A stretch of 64,000 nucleotides of DNA from Temperatibacter marinus (GTDB lineage: Bacteria; Pseudomonadota; Alphaproteobacteria; Sphingomonadales; Kordiimonadaceae): contig NZ_CP123872.1 of the NCBI RefSeq assembly GCF_031598375.1, forward strand, positions 2,910,501-2,974,500, read 5' to 3'. Below are positions 36,369-47,426 of the stretch, one piece after another (the first letter of the stretch is position 1; the number at the start of each line of letters is the position of its first letter). The notes below the pieces were generated by a model. The model had not been told where the DNA came from, ran no database searches, and saw nothing but the letters and a program-made list of their open reading frames with translations. The translations under genes and the position numbers were made by a program.

Positions 36369-37549
36369 TCCATCTTTTCCCTTCTGGGAAGAACAACATT
36401 CAAAATTATAAAGCCAACTATTCCTGAGGCAAGCGATCCGATCAAAATGCCAAGCCTTTCATCAAAAAGAAGATTCACTCCTGTTTCTTCGAAAGCCAAA
36501 GATCCAATGAATAAACTCATTGTAAAGCCAACACCACAAAGTGCAGCTGTGGCATACAGACTGCTGTTAGTCATCCCTTTGGGCATTTCCGCAATTTTCA
36601 TCTTTATTGCGAACCAGCAGAGACTATAGATACCAACCTGTTTACCGACAAATAATCCAGCTGCGATACCGAGTGGGATAGGATGCACGACTTGATCAAA
36701 GGTTAAGCCAAGGAGCGGCACACCTGCATTGCAGAAGGCAAAGAAAGGCAGAATAAAAAAGGCAACAGCAGTGTGTAAATCATGTTCCAAACTTTTTAGA
36801 GGTGACACACCGTTTTCTTCTTTGATCGGAATGAAGATTGCCAAGGCTACGCCGGCCAAAGTTGCATGAACGCCAGACTTTAACAGAGCGGCCCACATGA
36901 TAAGCCCTATTAAAATATAGGGGCTTTTCTCTGTCACGCCTCTTTTATTCAAGACATACAGGGGAATTAAGCACACTAAAGCCGTGATTAAGGAAACAAG
37001 GGAGAGCTTACTTGTATAAAAAAGTGCAATGATCACAATGGCACCAATATCATCAAAGATGGCCAAGGATGTCAGGAATATTTTTAAACTTATAGGAACT
37101 CTAGACCCTAACAGAGACAGTATACCGAGGGCAAATGCAATATCTGTGGCCGCTGGAATAGCCCATCCCTGCATAGCAACAGGATCCTTTAGGTTAAAGG
37201 CCAGATAAATAAATGCAGGGACTACCATCCCGCCAACAGCCCCAATCGCTGGCAACATAATTTTTGAAGGTTGAGACAGTTCTCCTTCGATCAGTTCGCG
37301 TTTTAATTCTAAACCGACAAGAAAGAAAAATACGGCCATCAGGCCATCATTCACCCACAACAACAAAGGCTTATTGATTTCGAACGTCCCAATTTGAACC
37401 GCAATGGGAGTGTCTAAGAGCAATCCATAATATCCGGATAAGGGAGAATTCGCGATGATCAATGCTATGGCAGCAGAAACCATCAAGAGCATACCTCCCG
37501 CGGATTCGCTATTTAAAAACTTTTGGATGGAATTCAATCTTTCTGTCAT
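36365..37549 (-). CDS. nhaA: Na+/H+ antiporter NhaA
   Basis: A 394-residue membrane protein with 12 helices. The paired Asp of the transport site is in [14 protein letters not shown], and [20 protein letters not shown] and [13 protein letters not shown] are hallmark NhaA sequences. It extrudes Na+ in exchange for H+ and matters for salt and alkaline tolerance, in line with a marine habitat. Its 3' end overlaps the convergent threonine dehydratase gene by 4 bases. GAGGATCT precedes the ATG. Confidence 0.96.
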   Translation of the reverse strand: MTERLNSIQKFLNSESAGGMLLMVSAAIALIIANSPLSGYYGLLLDTPIAVQIGTFEINKPLLLWVNDGLMAVFFFLVGLELKRELIEGELSQPSKIMLPAIGAVGGMVVPAFIYLAFNLKDPVAMQGWAIPAATDIAFALGILSLLGSRVPISLKIFLTSLAIFDDIGAIVIIALFYTSKLSLVSLITALVCLIPLYVLNKRGVTEKSPYILIGLIMWAALLKSGVHATLAGVALAIFIPIKEENGVSPLKSLEHDLHTAVAFFILPFFAFCNAGVPLLGLTFDQVVHPIPLGIAAGLFVGKQVGIYSLCWFAIKMKIAEMPKGMTNSSLYATAALCGVGFTMSLFIGSLAFEETGVNLLFDERLGILIGSLASGIVGFIILNVVLPRREKMD

Positions 37550-37641
37550 AGATCCTCGCTCGTCATATATCTCAGTATGTCTAACTTGGTATGGCCCGGC
37601 GATAAATCAAGAAAAATCGATATTTTCTGTCAAAAAGTTTT

Positions 37642-40600
37642 TTACTCTGCTGGTATCCCTTTCTTTTGCTTTTCTTCAAGCTCTTCTAGTTCTCGCGCCA
37701 CATGCTCAGGAGATTGAGTAAAGCCAGCGATCATATCATAAAATACAGGGACAATGATGAGAGTTAGCAACGTCGCAATGCTTACACCGCCAAAGACAAC
37801 AACGCCGATGGTTTGTCTGCTCGCTGCTCCAGCGCCAGACGCAATCAAGAGCGGCACAGCTCCCATGATTGTTGAGATTGCAGTCATTAAGATTGGCCGC
37901 AGACGCAGCTCAGCAGCTTCAATCAAAGACTCTCGTACTGATTTCCCTTGATCCCGAAGCTGATTGGCAAATTCCACGATAAGAATTCCATTCTTTGCTG
38001 CCAATCCTATCAGCATAATCATCCCAACCTGACTATATATATTCAAAGTTCCCCCAGTCAGATACAGACCGAGTAAACCTCCCATAACAGCAGTCGGGAC
38101 AGTCAACATTATGACAAAGGGATGAACAAAACTCTCAAATTGAGCCGCTAAAACGAGAAAAACAACAATGAGCGCCATTATGAAGGTGAAATAAATCTCA
38201 TTGCCCGCTTCAATAAATTCGCGGGTCGCCCCTTTATAATCTGTTGATGTTGCATCAGGCAGAACTTCTCTGACAAGGCCTTCCATATGAGCTAAAACTT
38301 CCCCAAGAGTATAGCCAGGAGCCACTGTGCCAGAGATCGTAAGGGCACGCACACGATTATAACGCCTCAAGCGTCCTGCACCAGATTCCTCCGTGACAGT
38401 CACAAGATTAGTTAAGGGAATAAGCGCTCCAGATGTTCTTGAGCGTACATAGTTATTTTCCATATCAAGCGGGACACGACGATCCAATTCACTTGCTTGA
38501 AGCACCACATCATATTCCTCACCACCATCAAGGAAAGTTGTCACTCGACGCCCCCCCATCATGGTCTCAAGGGTTCTCCCGATCGAAGAGATTGACACGC
38601 CAAGATCAGCAGCCCTCTCTTTATCAATTCTAACCTTAAACTGTGGCTGAGTTTCACGGTAGTCAGCATCAGCATTTTGAATACCAGGATATGTTTTTAG
38701 TTCTTCGAGTAGAACAGATTTAAAACGAGCAATATCTTCATAACTATTTCCACCAATGACGAATTGAAGGCTTTCACTTCCCCCTCCTCCGCGACGAGAC
38801 AGTCCAGATCGAGCAATCGGTATGGCAAGAACACCTGGCACGTTAGTGATCAACTTACGGCGCAGTTCCGTCGCTATTTCAGCTGTACTTCGTGTCCTCG
38901 CTTCAACTGGCGTTAAAATAACAAAGCCCCAACCTGAACCCGTACGAGTATTCAGAAGAAGACGTTTCAGTTCCCCTGTCTCCAACAGAGGTAGTATCTG
39001 TGCTTCAACGAGCTTTGCCTGTTGGGTCATATAATCAAAACTTGCTCCCTCAGGGCCCCGAATACGTAAGAACATGGTTGATCGATCTTCTTGCGGTGTA
39101 AGCTCACTCGGCACTTTACTCATCAGACCATAAACTGCCATGCCACAAAGGAGGAAAATTAACGAGACCAGCATCTTATGATCGAGTGCGCCGTTTAGGA
39201 AAGCCGCATAGGCCGCTTGCAGTTTTTTAAATTGTTTATCCAGCCAGACCGCAAATTTTGGTTTTACGTTCTTGCGGCGCACGAGCTTAGAACACATCAT
39301 TGGACTGAGTGTCAGGGCAATCAGACTAGAGAAGGCCACAGCAGCACTCATGGTGATTGCCAATTCGCCGAAGAGGCGGCCAATATTACCAGTCAAAAAC
39401 ATGATCGGAACGAAAACACCAATCAGAACAAGAGTCGTCGCGATAACAGCAAACCCCACTTGACGGGCTCCTTTATAGGCAGCCATTAAGCCAGGCTCTC
39501 CCTCGTCAACACGGCGATAAATATTCTCCAGCACCACAATGGCATCATCCACCACAAGACCGATGGCAAGCACAATACCAAGTAAAGTGATTAGATTGAT
39601 GGACACGCCCGTCAGGCTAAGGATCCAAAAAGTTGCGGTTAAACAAACAGGAACAGTCACAGCGGGCACGAGCACTGTTTTGATATTGCCCAAAAAGAGG
39701 AAGAGAACGAGCACAACAAGCCCCATTGCGATAGCCAGCGTTCTATAGACCTCGTCAATCGCTTCTTCGATATAGAGACTGCTATCATAGGAGGCATCAA
39801 ACGTCATACCCTCCGGCAAGTCTGCCGACATTTTTTTCACTAGGTCTTTGGCTTCCTTTGCGACTTGCAGAGTATTGGCTTGTGATTGTTTTTCCACGCC
39901 CACAGAGACCATTGTTTTACCATTACCACGGAACATGCGTTTTGCTCGTTCGCGCCCAAGATAAACCTTTGCTATATCCCCGAGCCTTACAATGTTACCA
40001 CTCTTATCAGAGCCATCATTGTCTTTAATTTTTAACCGCTGAAAATCTTCTGGGGATTCATATTCTCGATTGAGACGTACAATTGTATCGCGGCTCACAC
40101 TCTCTAATCGACCAGCTGGAAACTCAACATTTTCTCTACGCAGAGCTTGTTCAACATCTTCTACAGTAATTAACCGTGCAGCCATGGCTTCACGGTTAAG
40201 GTCGATCCGCATAGAATAGCGAGATCCGCCCCCAACACGCACCCTCGCGACACCATCAATGACACTCAACCGGTCTACAAAATTCCGCTCAGCGTAATCA
40301 GTCAATTGCATCACATCCATATCTGGATGAATAAGATTGAACCAAATAACTGGCCGAGCATCATCGTCGGCTTTGGTTACCTCAGGTGTCCGAACTTGAT
40401 CAGGAAGGTTGCCAACGACCCTTGCAACACGGTCCCTAACATCATTAGCGGCGCTATCGATGTTACGGTCTAATTCAAATTCAATATCGATGGACGAACG
40501 ACCATCACTGCTGTTACTGGAAATAGACTTTATACCATCAACACCAGAAATCCGGTCTTCAATAACACGGGTAATCCGATTTTCAACGACCTCGGCATTT

Positions 40601-40761
40601 GCCCCAGGATAGTTCGTTCGAATAGACACCACAGGCGCGTCAACATCAGGCAATTCCCTGACCGGTAAATCACCGAAAGCCAGAACGCCAAAAACAACTA
40701 ACATAAGAGAAATTACAGTCGCAAAAACAGGCCTCTTCACAGAAACATCAGAAATAATCAT
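37642..40761 (-). CDS. RND multidrug efflux permease (AcrB/MexB type)
   Basis: A 1039-residue inner-membrane pump with 12 helices and two large periplasmic domains. The proton-relay residues are present: DD in GLVVDDAIVVLENIY (TM4), Lys in AAKNGILIVEFANQ (TM10) and Arg in RLRPILMTAI (TM11). It begins with ISDVSVKRPVFATV, as in HAE1 pumps. It likely exports drugs, bile-like amphiphiles or metabolites with the adaptor encoded directly upstream; the ATG comes 3 bases after the adaptor stop, so translation is probably coupled. No outer-membrane TolC-like gene is present in the window. Confidence 0.95.
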   Translation of the reverse strand: MIISDVSVKRPVFATVISLMLVVFGVLAFGDLPVRELPDVDAPVVSIRTNYPGANAEVVENRITRVIEDRISGVDGIKSISSNSSDGRSSIDIEFELDRNIDSAANDVRDRVARVVGNLPDQVRTPEVTKADDDARPVIWFNLIHPDMDVMQLTDYAERNFVDRLSVIDGVARVRVGGGSRYSMRIDLNREAMAARLITVEDVEQALRRENVEFPAGRLESVSRDTIVRLNREYESPEDFQRLKIKDNDGSDKSGNIVRLGDIAKVYLGRERAKRMFRGNGKTMVSVGVEKQSQANTLQVAKEAKDLVKKMSADLPEGMTFDASYDSSLYIEEAIDEVYRTLAIAMGLVVLVLFLFLGNIKTVLVPAVTVPVCLTATFWILSLTGVSINLITLLGIVLAIGLVVDDAIVVLENIYRRVDEGEPGLMAAYKGARQVGFAVIATTLVLIGVFVPIMFLTGNIGRLFGELAITMSAAVAFSSLIALTLSPMMCSKLVRRKNVKPKFAVWLDKQFKKLQAAYAAFLNGALDHKMLVSLIFLLCGMAVYGLMSKVPSELTPQEDRSTMFLRIRGPEGASFDYMTQQAKLVEAQILPLLETGELKRLLLNTRTGSGWGFVILTPVEARTRSTAEIATELRRKLITNVPGVLAIPIARSGLSRRGGGGSESLQFVIGGNSYEDIARFKSVLLEELKTYPGIQNADADYRETQPQFKVRIDKERAADLGVSISSIGRTLETMMGGRRVTTFLDGGEEYDVVLQASELDRRVPLDMENNYVRSRTSGALIPLTNLVTVTEESGAGRLRRYNRVRALTISGTVAPGYTLGEVLAHMEGLVREVLPDATSTDYKGATREFIEAGNEIYFTFIMALIVVFLVLAAQFESFVHPFVIMLTVPTAVMGGLLGLYLTGGTLNIYSQVGMIMLIGLAAKNGILIVEFANQLRDQGKSVRESLIEAAELRLRPILMTAISTIMGAVPLLIASGAGAASRQTIGVVVFGGVSIATLLTLIIVPVFYDMIAGFTQSPEHVARELEELEEKQKKGIPAE

Positions 40762-40764
40762 GGT

Positions 40765-41886
40765 CTAAAATCCCGTTGTCTTCTTTTTATATTTTTCATG
40801 AGAACCTGCTAGATTTGCACCCTTTTCGCCTTTTTCATTTAGAATGACGACTTTTCCGCCCCGCCTACCAAGGCGCATAACCCCTTCAATGACAACTCTA
40901 TCACCAACAGACACACCAGATTTCACTTCAACATAGCCTGCTCTTCTTAACCCCAGCGTCACCAAGCGACGTTCTGCTTTACCCTTGTCATCGATAACAT
41001 AAAGATATTGATTACCCGCCAGAGGTAAAATAGACTGTTCGTTCACAAAAGGCGCCACCCATGTTCTTGAAATCAATTCAACAGTCATCAACATGCCAGG
41101 ACGCAACTTAAGCTCTGAATTATCAACCAATGCTCTGACTTTTACAGCACGGGTTACAGGATCAATCCTGCTATCAACTGATTGAACAACCCCTTTAAAG
41201 AGGTCCCCTCGATAAGCATCAACTTTTGTTGAGACTTGCTGGCCTACAGCTAAAGCACTAATAAAACGTTCTGGCACTGAAAAATCGAGCTTTATTTTAT
41301 CAATAGCATCTATTGTTGTGATGGCCGTATTTTGATTGATGAGGGAGCCTTCTGAGACTTGACGCAGACCTAAAACACCATCGAATGGAGCGATCACTGT
41401 ACGATCAGCTAATCTGGCTTCGATCGCTTTCAGTCGATAATTTGCTTCTGAACGACGACGCTGTGAAGTTTCTAGAGCTGCTGTGCTTGCATTCCCTTGA
41501 TCAACCAAATCCCGAATTCTTTCAAACTGTTTTTCTGCTTCTAAAAGGTTCGCTTTGGCCTCTGATAATTGGGCAAGTTCTTCATCCCGTGTCAGCTCAA
41601 CAATTAAATCGCCTTTACTGACCACTTGGCCGTCAGCAAAATGTACCTTTGAGACTGTATCAGTGACGCGAGAGGTTAGAACAACACTTTCACGAGCCTT
41701 AGCATTGCCGATAGCTTCAACAATATCTGAAAATTCACGTTCTTTAACTGGATCGACTTTAACAGTCACTATACGGCCACCGCGGCCTCTTTTTCTTTCT
41801 TCATCATTTGAACCGAAAAGAAGCCATAAACTTCCAGTTGATAACATAATGACAATGACTGTTAATATTCCAGTTGTCCGCGACAT
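40765..41886 (-). CDS. RND periplasmic adaptor (HlyD/MFP family)
   Basis: A 373-residue adaptor with an N-terminal membrane anchor (about 6-25). The lipoyl half-motifs (VLTSRVTDTVSKVHFADGQVV and RTVIAPFDGVLGLRQVSEGS) flank an alpha-hairpin, and beta-barrel and membrane-proximal domains follow. It bridges the RND permease to an outer-membrane channel. It is first in the operon, with TGGGG before the ATG. The LysR gene upstream is transcribed in the same direction, but 94 bases away. Confidence 0.92.
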   Translation of the reverse strand: MSRTTGILTVIVIMLSTGSLWLLFGSNDEERKRGRGGRIVTVKVDPVKEREFSDIVEAIGNAKARESVVLTSRVTDTVSKVHFADGQVVSKGDLIVELTRDEELAQLSEAKANLLEAEKQFERIRDLVDQGNASTAALETSQRRRSEANYRLKAIEARLADRTVIAPFDGVLGLRQVSEGSLINQNTAITTIDAIDKIKLDFSVPERFISALAVGQQVSTKVDAYRGDLFKGVVQSVDSRIDPVTRAVKVRALVDNSELKLRPGMLMTVELISRTWVAPFVNEQSILPLAGNQYLYVIDDKGKAERRLVTLGLRRAGYVEVKSGVSVGDRVVIEGVMRLGRRGGKVVILNEKGEKGANLAGSHEKYKKKTTGF

Positions 41887-41980
41887 ATCGACCCCATAAA
41901 AAAATTCTTACTAAATATAAATACTCGTTATCATAATAGCTTTATCATCCATAGCCTAACACTTGTTTACAGAATCATGG

Positions 41981-42880
41981 TCAAAAAATCACCCAATTTT
42001 CATCCATATCACGAAAAAATGATCTGACTTCATCTTCAAATTCTTGAAAGACAGATTCACCGCTTTTGAGCCCTTCTCCTCTTAATAGGGCTAGAGAACG
42101 GTGCTGATCAAAGCCTTCTAACTTAAAATGATCAAACCTAGATTGATTTGGATCAGTCTTTATGACGGAATCAGGGAATAATCCGCCCCCAATTCCTGCA
42201 CTAACCATCGCCAGGGCACGACTATCATCCCTTGTACGATAGGCGAGGCGGGGTCGGATGTTGTGACTTGTAAAATATTTACTGGTTTCACTGAGAACTT
42301 CACATCTTGAGCGAACGACCATGTTATGATGGACAAGTTCTTCTGGAGAAATCATGGCCTTCCCTGCAAGCTTGCTGCCCGCTTGCACGGCAAAAGAATA
42401 CCCTTCTTCCATCAGAATTTGATCTTCCTCTTGTCCTGGACGAGGCAACGAAAGTGCATAATCAATCATACGTTCGTCTAAGCGGTTGTTTAATTCCCGC
42501 TCTGTCCCATCGACAATTTCAATTTCATAATCGGGATGTTTTAATGCAAAATTTCCAATGAATTGACTGATCAATTCTTCAGCAACCGTAATAAGAATGC
42601 CAATTCTAATTAATTTCCGCCTGCCCGTTTCCTTTAGAGCTTGCTGCGCGAGATTGATTTGGTGAACAACTGCCTTGGCATGGGGAAGAAAATTAGAGCC
42701 TGCATCCGTGAGGAAAACACGTTTATTAGTGCGCTCAAATAAAGAGAGGCCAACTTGCTCTTCTAATTTTTTTATACCAGCTGATAAAGTGGGCTGTGTA
42801 ACGTTTTGATTTTTTGCGGCGCGTGTAAAATTTCCTGCTTCAACAACCGCCAGAAAGTAGCGAATTAAATATAAATCCAT
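41981..42880 (-). CDS. LysR family transcriptional regulator
   Basis: About 299 residues. The N-terminal winged HTH (LIRYFLAVVEAGNFTRAAKNQNVTQPTLS) is followed by a type 2 periplasmic-binding-like effector domain. I start at the ATG at 42880, matching the canonical LysR N-terminus and preceded by GGGG; the frame is open to 42892. It is divergent from the leucine-degradation operon, so it is the obvious candidate regulator. This differs from the MerR-type LiuR regulator of the well-studied liu clusters. Regulation of the downstream efflux genes is the alternative. Confidence 0.9.
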   Translation of the reverse strand: MDLYLIRYFLAVVEAGNFTRAAKNQNVTQPTLSAGIKKLEEQVGLSLFERTNKRVFLTDAGSNFLPHAKAVVHQINLAQQALKETGRRKLIRIGILITVAEELISQFIGNFALKHPDYEIEIVDGTERELNNRLDERMIDYALSLPRPGQEEDQILMEEGYSFAVQAGSKLAGKAMISPEELVHHNMVVRSRCEVLSETSKYFTSHNIRPRLAYRTRDDSRALAMVSAGIGGGLFPDSVIKTDPNQSRFDHFKLEGFDQHRSLALLRGEGLKSGESVFQEFEDEVRSFFRDMDENWVIF

Positions 42881-42890
42881 TATAGACCCC

Positions 42891-42933
42891 ATCTATAGAT
42901 ATTATTTTTATCATCAATTTTACCTATACATAG
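42891..42933. promoter_or_regulatory. Possible LysR binding elements
   Basis: The perfect palindrome ATCTATAGAT (42891-42900) and a near copy CTATACATAG (42924-42933, continuing AGAT) lie between the LysR gene and the liu operon; ATAGAT recurs 35 bases apart. Two-part sites in such a divergent region are typical for LysR regulators. There is no further support. Confidence 0.35.
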
Positions 42934-43016
42934 ATTCTGGATATACTCCTGTCAAATTTCGACTCTAGAAACATAGTGATGCAGAGAAAGTTTTTTCTCT
43001 GTCTTGAGGGAGTGTA

Positions 43017-44624
43017 ATGCATACCATTGGCACATCAGTGAATAAAAATGACCCGAGCTTTCTGACAAATCAGCAGTTCATGCAAGAGCTTGTCGATGAC
43101 TTGAAAAGTAAAATTGAAACAATCAAACGCGGCGGCCATGAACGGGCGCGAGAAAAACATCTCAGTCGGGGGAAATTACTGCCAAGAGAGAGAGTTGAAA
43201 AACTATTAGACCCAGGCACTGCCTTTCTAGAGATCGGCCAGCTGGCAGCCTTTAATATGTATGATGCAGACATACCTGCTGCTGGGGTAATCGCTGGTAT
43301 TGGTCGCGTTTCCGGCATTGAATGTATGATCGTGTGTAATGATGCAACTGTCAAAGGGGGTACCTATTATCCTATGACCGTGAAGAAGCATTTACGAGCT
43401 CAAGAAATTGCACAAGAAAATCGTCTTCCCTGTATTTATCTTGTTGATAGCGGCGGCGCAAACTTACCAAATCAAGATGAAGTTTTTCCTGACAAAAATC
43501 ATTTCGGACGAATCTTTTTTAACCAAGCTAATATGTCTGCCCAGGGCATTCCGCAAATTGCTGTGGTCATGGGCAGCTGTACAGCCGGCGGCGCCTATGT
43601 GCCTGCTATGGCGGATGAAAGTATCATCGTTCAAAATCAGGGAACCATCTTTCTTGGCGGCCCTCCCCTCGTAAAAGCAGCGACAGGAGAAGAGGTTACC
43701 GCAGAAGACCTTGGGGGCGGCGATGTTCATGCTCGAAAATCAGGCGTTGTAGACCACCTTGCAAAGAATGACGATCATGCTCTTTTGATCGCTCGCGATA
43801 TTGTGGCTGGATTGAACTGGCAAAAACAACAACAACTTAAAATGCAAGTGCCCAAAGCGCCCCTCTTTAATGCTGCTGAGTTGTATGGGATCGTACCTGT
43901 AGACGCGCGCCAACCCTTTGATATTAGAGAAATTATTGCACGCCTCGTTGATGAAAGTGCATTTCAAGAGTTCAAGAAATATTACGGCGAAACCCTAGTT
44001 TGCGGCTTTGCTCATATTGAGGGTATGCCTGTTGGAATTATTGCCAACAACGGTATTCTCTTTAGCGAGAGTGCCCTAAAAGGAGCTCATTTTGTAGAAC
44101 TTTGTGGACAGCGGAAGATCCCGCTTGTTTTCTTACAAAATATTAATGGATTTATGGTTGGCAAGGCTTATGAAAACGCTGGTATCGCCCGCGACGGTGC
44201 TAAGATGGTAACGGCTGTCTCAACAGTTAACGTTCCAAAGTTTACAATCATCATTGGCGGCAGTTTCGGTGCAGGAAACTATGGCATGTGTGGCAGGGCT
44301 TATAGCCCGCGCTATATGTTTATGTGGCCGAATGCTCGAATCTCTGTGATGGGCGGCGAACAAGCAGCGGGTGTCTTGGCCACCGTAACACGCGATGGAA
44401 AAGAGGCACGCGGCGAAGAATGGTCTGCTGCTGAGGAAGAAGCCTTCAAAAAACCCATAAAAGAGCAATATGAGCATCAAGGTCACCCCTACTACGCAAG
44501 TGCACGCCTTTGGGATGATGGGGTTATTGATCCTGTTGACACACGCCGCGTTCTGGCCCTTGCCATCTCAAGCAGCCTAAACAGTCCCATCGAAGAGACT
44601 AAATTCGGCCTCTTTAGAATGTAG
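43017..44624 (+). CDS. liuB: 3-methylcrotonyl-CoA carboxylase beta subunit
   Basis: A 535-residue carboxyltransferase subunit. It carries CoA- and carboxybiotin-binding crotonase-like folds in two halves ([30 protein letters not shown], and later [16 protein letters not shown]). The PNQ(D/E)VFPD and NYGMCGRAY segments are specific to methylcrotonyl-CoA carboxylase rather than propionyl-CoA carboxylase. It transfers carboxyl to 3-methylcrotonyl-CoA in leucine degradation. First gene of the liu operon; GAGGGAG lies before the ATG. Confidence 0.94.
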   Translation: MHTIGTSVNKNDPSFLTNQQFMQELVDDLKSKIETIKRGGHERAREKHLSRGKLLPRERVEKLLDPGTAFLEIGQLAAFNMYDADIPAAGVIAGIGRVSGIECMIVCNDATVKGGTYYPMTVKKHLRAQEIAQENRLPCIYLVDSGGANLPNQDEVFPDKNHFGRIFFNQANMSAQGIPQIAVVMGSCTAGGAYVPAMADESIIVQNQGTIFLGGPPLVKAATGEEVTAEDLGGGDVHARKSGVVDHLAKNDDHALLIARDIVAGLNWQKQQQLKMQVPKAPLFNAAELYGIVPVDARQPFDIREIIARLVDESAFQEFKKYYGETLVCGFAHIEGMPVGIIANNGILFSESALKGAHFVELCGQRKIPLVFLQNINGFMVGKAYENAGIARDGAKMVTAVSTVNVPKFTIIIGGSFGAGNYGMCGRAYSPRYMFMWPNARISVMGGEQAAGVLATVTRDGKEARGEEWSAAEEEAFKKPIKEQYEHQGHPYYASARLWDDGVIDPVDTRRVLALAISSSLNSPIEETKFGLFRM

Positions 44625-44642
44625 ATGAGAAAGAACCCATAA

Positions 44643-45425
44643 ATGACTGATTTAGAAATAAAAATAGAGAATAATGGCTTAGCTTTTGTGACCTTAAACA
44701 GGCCAGAAGTTAACAATGCCTTCAATGCTTCTGTCATTGACCTTCTCAATGAGGCCTTTACGTCTTTAGGGCAGAACAAAGATGTTCACGTCATTATCTT
44801 ATCTGGCAATGGCAAAAACTTTAGTGCAGGAGCTGATCTGAACTGGATGAAGCAGGCTGCCTCCTTTAGTGAAGAGGAAAATGTTCAAGACGCCATAAAA
44901 CTGGCCGACATGTTATCCGTCATAAACACCTGCCCAAAGCCTGTGATCGGTGTTATCCAGGGTGTCGCTATGGGCGGCGGTGTTGGCTTGACTTCAGTGG
45001 TGGATATTGCAATCGGCGCACCCTCTACTAAATTTGCCCTCTCCGAAGTGAAGCTGGGTCTGACCCCTGCAACAATTAGTCCCTACGTCGTCGCAGCTAT
45101 TGGAAGTCGTCAAGCCCGGCGCCTATTCCTGACTGCGGAACGTTTTGACGCTCAGGCGGCTCTTGCTTATGGCCTGCTGCATGACATAGCTGAGGACCCA
45201 ATGAGCGAGGCGATCATTCTAGCGGAAGCTCTTCTTAACAATGCTCCTGCGGCTATGGCTGATGCCAAAAAACTCATCGCAGACGTGGATGGGCAACCTA
45301 TCACTGCAGAGCTTCGCCATCTAACGGCACAGCGAATTGCTGCACGCAGAAAATCCGATGAAGGAAAAGAGGGATTAGATGCCTTTCTATCAAAACGCAA
45401 ACCAAACTGGAGTGCCCCATCATGA
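44643..45425 (+). CDS. liuC: Methylglutaconyl-CoA hydratase (enoyl-CoA hydratase family)
   Basis: A 260-residue crotonase-fold enzyme. The oxyanion-hole sequences NFSAGADLNWMK and GVAMGGGVGLTSVVDI and the FALSEVKLGLTPATISPYV segment fit methylglutaconyl-CoA hydratases. Its place between the two carboxylase subunit genes confirms the role: hydration of 3-methylglutaconyl-CoA to HMG-CoA. Its stop overlaps the next ATG by 4 bases (ATGA). Confidence 0.92.
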   Translation: MTDLEIKIENNGLAFVTLNRPEVNNAFNASVIDLLNEAFTSLGQNKDVHVIILSGNGKNFSAGADLNWMKQAASFSEEENVQDAIKLADMLSVINTCPKPVIGVIQGVAMGGGVGLTSVVDIAIGAPSTKFALSEVKLGLTPATISPYVVAAIGSRQARRLFLTAERFDAQAALAYGLLHDIAEDPMSEAIILAEALLNNAPAAMADAKKLIADVDGQPITAELRHLTAQRIAARRKSDEGKEGLDAFLSKRKPNWSAPS

Positions 45426-47425
45426 TAAAACGCATCTCTAAAATTCTTATTGCAAACCGCGGTGAAATTGCATGCAGAGTGATGCAAACCTCTAAAGAAA
45501 TGGGTCTGTCAACAGTCGCAGTTTTCTCAGAAGCGGATCAGGATGCAATGCATGTAGAAATGGCGGATGAAGCTGTTTGTATTGGCCCTGCTGCTGCTGC
45601 TGAGAGTTATCTCGTTCAGCAAAAAATCATAGAGGCAGCCAGAAAGACGGGGGCTGAAGCAATACATCCTGGCTATGGATTTCTCTCAGAAAACCCTGAC
45701 TTTGCAGAACTCTGCAAGGCCAACGATATTATTTTCATAGGGCCTTCTGCCGAAAGCATGAATGCGATGGCATTGAAGGGGACTGCCAAGCAACTTATGA
45801 TCGATGCCGGGGTACCGGTTGTTCCAGGATATCACGGCGAAGCACAAGACGACGAAACTTTATACAAGGCAGCTCTTGATATTGGGTTTCCAGTTTTGAT
45901 CAAAGCTGTTGCTGGTGGCGGCGGTAAGGGGATGCGTGCTGTCGAAAGTGAAAAGGATCTTGTCGAAGCGATTATTGCAGCTCGCAGCGAAGGGGAAAAA
46001 AGTTTTGGCAACGGGAAACTCTTGATCGAAAAACTCATTCAAAAACCGCGTCATATAGAATTGCAAGTCTTTGGTGATTGTTATGGCAATGCGGTCCACT
46101 TGATGGAACGAGATTGTTCAATTCAACGACGCCATCAAAAAGTGATCGAAGAAGCCCCTGCACCAGGCATGACAGACAATCTTCGTAAAGAGATGGGCGA
46201 TGCCGCCGTTAATGCGGCTAAAGCTGTGAACTATACGGGAGCTGGCACTGTAGAATTTATCGTTGACGTCGCTAACGGGCTAGAGGATGCCCCTTTCTAC
46301 TTTATGGAAATGAATACACGACTACAGGTCGAGCATCCTGTCACAGAAATGATAACAGGCGTTGATTTAGTGGAATGGCAAATTCGGGTAGCACAAGGAG
46401 AGATGCTCCCGATGACACAAGAAGCTATTGTCGATGGCTCATATGGACATTCCATTGAAGTGCGTCTCTATGCTGAAGACCCTGCCAATAATTTCCTCCC
46501 TGCGATTGGTACTTTAGAAAAATTCGAAACAGTTGAAAGTGATTATGCTCGGGAGCGTGTTGAAACAGGCGTTCGCAGCGGTGATGAAATATCAATTCAC
46601 TATGATCCAATGATCGCCAAACTTGTTGTTCTTGGGGATGATCGCCTGCAGGCTATCCAGTCCATGCAAAAGCTTTTGAAAAAAACGCTGCTGGCTGGAA
46701 CGCGCACCAATAGAGATTTTTTAGCTCGGCTTATGCACGATGAAAATTTCATCGCCGCCAATTTGGACACTGGCTTTTTAAATGGGAAAACTGAAAGCCT
46801 TTGCGATGATCCTGAGCCATCAGCTGAAGATTATGCTATTGCTGGACTGATCCATTATGCTCTTGCAACAAATGCTCCCAAAGAAAACGACCCTTTCGCT
46901 GTACTTGACGGCTTTAGAATGAATAGCAAAGCCCAATATACTGTCCTTTTCAAAGATGCCTCTGTACTCATTTCAGAAGGCGAAACTGAAACCACAGTGA
47001 CATGCCTGAACAAAACATACACAGCCCACCGCATAGACATTGGTGAGAGCGAAGCTCGATTGCAGTTGGACGGGTATCAACAAGAAGTGAAATATTCCGC
47101 CACAGACGATGCTGTGATGCTGGCCATGCCCACGTACAGTCATCAGTTATCTTTGTATAAACCTGACTTTGAGACCGATGCATTTACAGGCGGTGACGGT
47201 GCTGTTGTCTCTCCAATGCCTGGAAAGATATTGGATATTCGCTCAGTTGCTGGTGATGTAGTCAAAGCCGGTGACACCATTTTGATCATGGAAGCCATGA
47301 AGATGGAACAAAGCCTAACAGCCCCAATTGATGGCATCATAGAAAATATTTACGTCAATGTTCAGGACCAGGTCCCAGAAAATACGGTCCTCTTTGACAT
47401 CCAAGCCCAACCAGAGGAAGAGTAA
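45422..47425 (+). CDS. liuD: 3-methylcrotonyl-CoA carboxylase alpha (biotin-carrying) subunit
   Basis: A 667-residue subunit: a biotin carboxylase domain (about 1-450) with [10 protein letters not shown], the ATP-grasp loop AGGGGKGMR and [18 protein letters not shown]; a linker/BT domain; and a C-terminal biotinyl domain with the acceptor Lys in MEAMKMEQ at about residue 627. It carboxylates biotin using ATP and bicarbonate and delivers it to LiuB. Overlaps liuC by 4 bases and ends 1 base before liuA. Confidence 0.95.
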   Translation: MIKRISKILIANRGEIACRVMQTSKEMGLSTVAVFSEADQDAMHVEMADEAVCIGPAAAAESYLVQQKIIEAARKTGAEAIHPGYGFLSENPDFAELCKANDIIFIGPSAESMNAMALKGTAKQLMIDAGVPVVPGYHGEAQDDETLYKAALDIGFPVLIKAVAGGGGKGMRAVESEKDLVEAIIAARSEGEKSFGNGKLLIEKLIQKPRHIELQVFGDCYGNAVHLMERDCSIQRRHQKVIEEAPAPGMTDNLRKEMGDAAVNAAKAVNYTGAGTVEFIVDVANGLEDAPFYFMEMNTRLQVEHPVTEMITGVDLVEWQIRVAQGEMLPMTQEAIVDGSYGHSIEVRLYAEDPANNFLPAIGTLEKFETVESDYARERVETGVRSGDEISIHYDPMIAKLVVLGDDRLQAIQSMQKLLKKTLLAGTRTNRDFLARLMHDENFIAANLDTGFLNGKTESLCDDPEPSAEDYAIAGLIHYALATNAPKENDPFAVLDGFRMNSKAQYTVLFKDASVLISEGETETTVTCLNKTYTAHRIDIGESEARLQLDGYQQEVKYSATDDAVMLAMPTYSHQLSLYKPDFETDAFTGGDGAVVSPMPGKILDIRSVAGDVVKAGDTILIMEAMKMEQSLTAPIDGIIENIYVNVQDQVPENTVLFDIQAQPEEE

Positions 47426-47426
47426 C

